Origin: Topomyia yanbarensis
Taxonomy: Eukaryota; Arthropoda; Insecta; Diptera; Culicidae
Length of the DNA: 64,000 nt
Assembly: GCF_030247195.1 (NCBI RefSeq)
Contig: NC_080670.1
Span: 45,522,194 to 45,586,193, forward strand
Direction of reading: 5' to 3'
Shown here: piece after piece, positions 58,807-64,000 of the stretch
Numbering within the stretch: position 1 is the stretch's first letter
Layout: every line of letters starts with the position of its first letter
Made by a program: the position numbers and the translations under genes
Notes under the pieces: model-generated
Told to the model about the DNA's origin: nothing
Seen by the model: only the letters and a program-made list of their open reading frames with translations
Databases searched by the model: none

Positions 58807-59031
58807 TACAGTCGTGACCCTCTGTCCGACTAACGAATTTGATTCACTTGTTGGACCAACCGATAAATGTCAAAAACTCTCCAAAGACGACGTTAGTGGT
58901 GCAATAGATTGATAAATAGATTGTCAAAGTAAATTCGATATGGATTTGAGTTGGACATTGGTCCAACCAGCGGAGGTCTAACTAAAAAGCGGCCCAGTTA
59001 AAAAGTGACCAACCAACGAATCACGACTGTA
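58807..59031. mobile_element. MITE with TACAGTCGTGA ends inside the satellite, 225 bp
   Basis: TACAGTCGTGACC at 58807 and its inverse TCACGACTGTA ending at 59031. CCGACTAACGAAT/CCAACCAACGAATC lie next to the ends, inverted. TA borders fit a Tc1/mariner-type MITE. Confidence 0.75.
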
Positions 59032-59654
59032 TTACGAAATTTTGCAAACGTCACAAGAATTTGTCAAAAATGCGGAATTTTGGAAAATTTACGAAACTCT
59101 AGTAAAAATTATGAAATTACGTTAAAATTGCAAAATTCAAAATCGTCACTTTAAGAAACTTTGTAAATGTTACGAAATTTTGTAAAAATTGCAAAATTTT
59201 GTAAACTGCGAAATTTTGTAAAAACTACAAAATTTTGTAACAATCGCACATATCGCACCATTTTGTAAAAATTGCCGAATTTTGCATAAATTACAAAATT
59301 AACGAAATTTTGTAAAAATTAAATGTAAATCGCAAAATTTTGTAAAAATTGCAAAAAATTTGTAATAATACAAAATTTTGCAAAAATTGCGAATTTTTGC
59401 AAAAATTATAAAATTTTTATTGGCTGCAAAATTACAATTTTTTCAAAATATTCGAAATGCAAAACTTTGTAAAATTTACAAAATCTTGTTTTCACAAAAC
59501 TTTAAAAAATTATGAAATTTTGAAAAATTGCGAAATTTTAAACAAATTACGTAGTTTTGTAAATATTACGATATATTGCAAAAAATTGTAATAATTCCGA
59601 AACTTTGTAAAAATTACGAATTTGATAAAAGTTACGAAATTTTATATATGTTTA

Positions 59655-60060
59655 CGCGCATGGTCACTAAGTATTTATGTTTTTCGGAAGCATCATTTGA
59701 ACGAGTAGCACTGCACGGTTTTAACGATAAACTAAACTATTATATTTAGAGATAGTGAAACGCGCCATAAACACCGACTGGTTTCGTGAATTGTATATAG
59801 TGGACTGTGTATAGTACAATGTAGTTTCTGCTTTTATAGTTAAGATACATTTTTATAAGAACAAATGATATTTGGCGGTAAATTCAGTACAATACAGTAG
59901 TAAATGTATGCAGTATTCAGTTCGAGTTGTAAACGAATAGCTTCCTATTGGTATCACTGCTCGGAACTTCTATCTGCGTTTATCATTGCGTTACTATGGT
60001 AGTAAAGTGAAACCCAGTTGAAGCGAACTTGTTAATCTACTCTTGACTGGCCTAAACAAT
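59655..60060. other. Non-satellite insert of about 405 bp in the array
   Basis: Mixed-composition sequence with no monomers, no frame and no obvious inverted ends. Origin unknown. Confidence 0.6.
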
Positions 60061-61000
60061 ATAAACTACAAAATTTTGCAACAACTGCGGTATTGTAAGA
60101 AAATGTAAAATTTTGTACTAATTGACAAATTTTGTAAAAATTGCGAGATTATGTAAAAATAAAATTGTGTATGTTTCTAAATTTTGCGAAAATTACAAAA
60201 TTTTGTTAAAATTCTGTGAATTCAATAAAATTACGAAATTTTGTAAATATTACAAAATGTTGTAATACTTGCAAAATATTGAAAAATTACGAAATTTAGT
60301 ACAAATTACCAAATTTTGCAAATATTACGAAATTTTTGAAAAATTACGAAAATTGGCAGAATTGCAATATTTTGAAACCATGACAAAATTCTAAAAAAAT
60401 GTACCAGTTGAAAAAATTACAAAACGTATAATTTTCGAAATTTTGTAAAGGTTGCAAAGTTTTGTAAAAATTATAAAATTTGGGAAAAATTGCACAGATT
60501 GGCAAAAAATACCAAATTTTGTAAAAATTACGAAATTTTGGTAAAAATATGAAATTGAGATTAAAAAGTATTGAAAAAGATGGGAAATGTAGTATAATGC
60601 AAAAAATTTTGTAAAAAATTCAAAATTTTAAAAAGATTGCAAAATTGGGTAAAAATTGGAAAATTTTGTAAAAATAACGAAATTGTTTAAAAATTATGAA
60701 TTTTTGTATAAATTACTAAATATTGAAAAAAATACAACAATTTGAAAAGTTTCCACAATTTTAGAATATGCACAAAATTTTGGAAAATTTACAGAACAAC
60801 GAAAAAATTATTAAATTTTTGTAAAAATTACGAAATTTTGTGAAAATTACACCGTTTTGTAAGAATTAAAATTGTGCAGAAACTACGAAATTTTGAGAAA
60901 ATTACGGAATTTTAATTTAATTTTTTAATTTAATTACGAATTGCTGCGAAACATTTTTTTTGCACAAATAGCAATTTTTTTTTAAATCGCAAAATTTTGT

Positions 61001-61170
61001 GGGGGTGGGCGTAGCGTAGTTGGTAAATTCATTGCCCTGTATGCAGCGCACCTGGGTTCGAGTCCCGACCCCGCACATAGGGTTAGAAATTTTTCATAAG
61101 AGAATTTTCCAACCCGAAGAGGTGAATGACTTTAAGGTTTAAAGCTCTATAATCGAAATAAAAAAAAAAA
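61001..61170 (+). mobile_element. tRNA-derived SINE of a second family, in the array (copy 1)
   Basis: A-box-like GTAGCGTAGTTGG at 61011 and B box GGTTCGAGTCC at 61055-61065, then a short non-tRNA body (AGGGTTAGAAATTTTTCA, CCCGAAGAGGTGAATGA) and an A-rich tail near 61158-61171. This family differs from the SINE at 4850. Confidence 0.8.
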
Positions 61171-61454
61171 ACAAAATTTTGTAAAAATAGCGAAATTTTG
61201 TGGGAATTACAAAATTTTGAATAATGCTTATTTTTACAAAAATCCGAGATTTTTCAAATATTTCGTACTTCTGCAATATTTTGTAAATTCTATAAAAAAT
61301 TTTAATTTTTGCAAAATTTTGTAAGTTTTATGAACTTGAGTACCACTTTAAAAAAATTTCGCGATTTACAAAATTTTTACCAAATATAGCTTTTATATCA
61401 AAAATTATAAAGTTTTGGCAAAATTTCATTGCTTAGAAAATTTCGCGTTTTTTT

Positions 61455-61918
61455 GCAAAATTGCTTCGTGAAATCAAATTTGACACGGTGAAGTGGACTG
61501 ACCGCGAGAGCTCGGCTGATCAGCGATTGCTTACCCGACTCCGAATTGGACATACCCGACTAACGCACGAGTTCCTGTTGAAGAAAGAAGCCCCACCAAT
61601 CTGCGAATGCTGCGGGGTAACTGTTGACGTCCGTCATGTGATGCTCCACTGCAGGAGATACGAGAAAGTTAGGAAAAAGAACGACATTGATTCGACGAGT
61701 CTACGAGTGGCTTTATGCAACGAAGGAGAAAACGAAGAGAAACTGCTGAACTTCCTCAAGGAAGCAAATTTGTATAAAGAAATGTGAAAAAATTGAAATG
61801 TATATTGTATAATTAGGTATGTAATTGAATGCGAAATTTGAAACTAATTTTCTTCCGACACGAATGCACCCCTCCGGTGTAAAGTGTCGTTAATAAATAA
61901 TAACAACGACAACAACAG
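61455..61918 (+). mobile_element. LINE 3' end, 5'-truncated (copy 1)
   Basis: A frame to the stop at 61787 encodes the LINE C-terminus: KWTDRESSADQRLLTRLRIG, HTRLTHEFLLKKEAPPICEC and a CECC...H...HC finger (CGVTVDVRHVMLHC). It then has about 130 bases of 3' UTR and a tail of AATAATAACAACGACAACAA, typical of I-type elements that end in TAA-like repeats. Only the last 460 bases of the element were inserted. Confidence 0.85.
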
Positions 61919-62454
61919 TGTTGCTATTTTGTACAACACTTTGCGATTTGTAAAAATGCGTTTTGCGCAAAATTTTGCGATGAAATTTTTTTCGTATTTT
62001 TCACAATAGTTTGTCATTTCGTAATTGTTTAAATTACAAATTTTTGTAATAGTTGCAAAATTTTGTTAGAATTACGAAACTGTGTAAAACGTGCCAAATA
62101 TTGTAAGAGTTGCGAAATATTGTAAAAATTTGCGAAATTGTGTTCCACTTTTTGTGAAAATTCCGGAAGTTTGTAAAAACAGCAATATGTAGTAAAAATA
62201 ATGAAATTCTGTCAAATTTGCGAGATTTTGTAAAAATATCAAAATTTTTCTATTGTAATTGCGATATTGTATGTATTGAAAATTTACTTTTTGTGGTTCA
62301 TTTTAAAAAAAAATATTACAATACTTTTTAAGAGATTTCGAGCTTTCTACAAAATTTCTTATTTTTACAAAATTTCGTAAGTTTTAAAAAAATTTAAAAT
62401 TTTTCGCAATTTTTACACAATATTGTAATTTTGCTTGAATTTCACTTTATGAAA

Positions 62455-62869
62455 CTCAAAAAGAGAAGCGAAAGTGAATGAATGTCAAAAAGAACGATTT
62501 AAGATTCGGATTGTAATGAGAAAACCGAAAGTCGCTTCTTCTGCTGGTTGTTTCCGTCAAATTGAAAGAAGCAGGGAACTTGTCTTTATTTGCATTGTTT
62601 TGTTTTTTTAGTAACGAAAGAGGCAGTCAAATACGAAGGTTATTCCATTGAATTTCATCGTTTATTGAATAGAGATAGATATGAGTATTGTAGGCCCCGA
62701 TGCACGCATGCACTTCAGGGGTAGTGTGTTATAAAGAGCTGAAATTTCAGTTCTAGTTCTCAGATCGTCACGAAAATTTATGTGAACGCTATTTTTCTAA
62801 GCACGTTTCGTTTATTCACAAACTATTAGTATTCACAACGTATTAGTAATAATTCGATTGTCCGTCTAT
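62455..62869. other. Non-satellite segment at the duplication junction
   Basis: Mixed-composition sequence between the end of array 1 and the second copy. It contains TATAAAG at 62730-62736 and TCAGATCG about 30 bases later at 62760, a promoter-like pair as found in long terminal repeats. No paired repeat is visible in the window. Confidence 0.45.
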
Positions 62870-62959
62870 TTTAATTTAATTTTTTAATTTAATTACGAAT
62901 TGCTGCGAAACATTTTTTTTGCACAAATAGCAATTTTTTTTTAAATCGCAAAATTTTGT

Positions 62960-63129
62960 GGGGGTGGGCGTAGCGTAGTTGGTAAATTCATTGCCCTGTA
63001 TGCAGCGCACCTGGGTTCGAGTCCCGACCCCGCACATAGGGTTAGAAATTTTTCATAAGAGAATTTTCCAACCCGAAGAGGTGAATGACTTTAAGGTTTA
63101 AAGCTCTATAATCGAAATAAAAAAAAAAA
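62960..63129 (+). mobile_element. SINE of the second family (duplicate copy)
   Basis: Copy of 61001-61170 made by the segmental duplication, not by a separate insertion; its B box is at 63014-63024. Confidence 0.8.
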
Positions 63130-63413
63130 ACAAAATTTTGTAAAAATAGCGAAATTTTGTGGGAATTACAAAATTTTGAATAATGCTTATTTTTACAAAA
63201 ATCCGAGATTTTTCAAATATTTCGTACTTCTGCAATATTTTGTAAATTCTATAAAAAAATTTAATTTTTGCAAAATTTTGTAAGTTTTATGAACTTGAGT
63301 ACCACTTTAAAAAAATTTCGCGATTTACAAAATTTTTACCAAATATAGCTTTTATATCAAAAATTATAAAGTTTTGGCAAAATTTCATTGCTTAGAAAAT
63401 TTCGCGTTTTTTT

Positions 63414-63877
63414 GCAAAATTGCTTCGTGAAATCAAATTTGACACGGTGAAGTGGACTGACCGCGAGAGCTCGGCTGATCAGCGATTGCTTACCCGACTC
63501 CGAATTGGACATACCCGACTAACGCACGAGTTCCTGTTGAAGAAAGAAGCCCCACCAATCTGCGAATGCTGCGGGGTAACTGTTGACGTCCGTCATGTGA
63601 TGCTCCACTGCAGGAGATACGAGAAAGTTAGGAAAAAGAACGACATTGATTCGACGAGTCTACGAGTGGCTTTATGCAACGAAGGAGAAAACGAAGAGAA
63701 ACTGCTGAACTTCCTCAAGGAAGCAAATTTGTATAAAGAAATGTGAAAAAATTGAAATGTATATTGTATAATTAGGTATGTAATTGAATGCGAAATTTGA
63801 AACTAATTTTCTTCCGACACGAATGCACCCCTCCGGTGTAAAGTGTCGTTAATAAATAATAACAACGACAACAACAG
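63414..63877 (+). mobile_element. LINE 3' end (duplicate copy)
   Basis: Copy of 61455-61918 made by the segmental duplication; it encodes the identical 108-residue C-terminal fragment ending at 63746. Confidence 0.85.
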
Positions 63878-64000
63878 TGTTGCTATTTTGTACAACACTT
63901 TGCGATTTGTAAAAATGCGTTTTGCGCAAAATTTTGCGATGAAATTTTTTTCGTATTTTTCACAATAGTTTGTCATTTCGTAATTGTTTAAATTACAAAT

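Larger units (their letters stand above)
60911..62041 (+). repeat. Tandem duplication, first copy of the shared part
   Basis: 1,131 bases are repeated at 62870-64000 at a constant offset of 1,959. I found one difference by eye, at about 61297 versus 63256. The full unit would be 60911-62869. Confidence 0.95.
57300..62440. repeat. Satellite-like array of a 19-bp AT-rich monomer
   Basis: The approximate monomer GTAAAAATTACGAAATTTT recurs throughout. The register is exact over six units at about 58142-58258 (period 19, GTAAAAATTGCAAAATATT) and degenerate elsewhere. Monomers read in the opposite orientation at about 57340-57455, partly at 61200-61450 and at 62335-62440, so the array switches strand. 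It is broken by non-array DNA at about 58425-58550, 58807-59031 (MITE), 59655-60060, 61001-61170 (SINE) and 61455-61918 (LINE tail). Confidence 0.9.
62870..64000 (+). repeat. Tandem duplication, second copy (cut by window end)
   Basis: Repeats 60911-62041 with one observed difference and continues to the last base of the window, so the true length is unknown. Confidence 0.95.

Noticed and set aside
61055..61065. True tRNA gene at the B box
   Set aside because: The T-arm and acceptor stem do not pair fully, and an A-rich tail follows; this is a SINE head.

Overview
The window looks like mosquito nuclear DNA (Culicidae, most likely an Aedes-type repeat-rich genome). The reasons are AT-rich intergenic DNA made mostly of nested transposon remains, tRNA-derived SINEs, R1/Waldo-like, I-like and Jockey-like LINE fragments, ITmD37E- and mariner-like transposase pseudogenes of mosquito type, many MITEs, and an insect alpha-amylase. 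The species call is inference; nothing here fixes it.

One host gene is clearly intact: a secreted GH13 alpha-amylase on the plus strand (21886-23466), with a TATA/initiator promoter just upstream and an AATAAA signal 57 bases after the stop. Two weaker host-gene candidates are a minus-strand spliced transcript near 8.0-8.56 kb (TATA, initiator, 57-nt intron) and a plus-strand symmetric exon at 9482-9637. Several other ORFs are unrecognised.

Layout: 1-7.7 kb holds nested MITEs, a SINE and two copies of one interspersed repeat. 7.7-10.4 kb is the most gene-like low-repeat stretch. 10.4-15.3 kb holds a dead ITmD37E-like transposon, MITEs and a 1.37-kb element with perfect 28-bp inverted ends. 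15.4-20.1 kb is a dead R1/Waldo-like LINE (minus) sitting inside a (TG/TGTR)n tract of another repeat. 21-23.5 kb is amylase. 25.1-28.1 kb is a dead I-like LINE (minus). 29.3-31.7 kb is a SINE split by a 2,152-bp element with inverted ends that carries its own internal tandem array. 34.0-36.2 kb has two divergent dead mariner/Tc1 transposases. 38.8-54.5 kb is a patchwork of MITEs, hairpins, inverted repeat pairs and two LINE fragments. 57.3-62.4 kb is a degenerate array of a 19-bp AT-rich monomer invaded by a SINE, a LINE 3' tail and a MITE. From 60911 a 1,959-bp unit is repeated almost perfectly to the end of the window.

The elements are nested, so their relative ages can be read from which one interrupts which. 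Apart from the amylase, no intact protein-coding gene is supported, and no intact autonomous transposon is seen.
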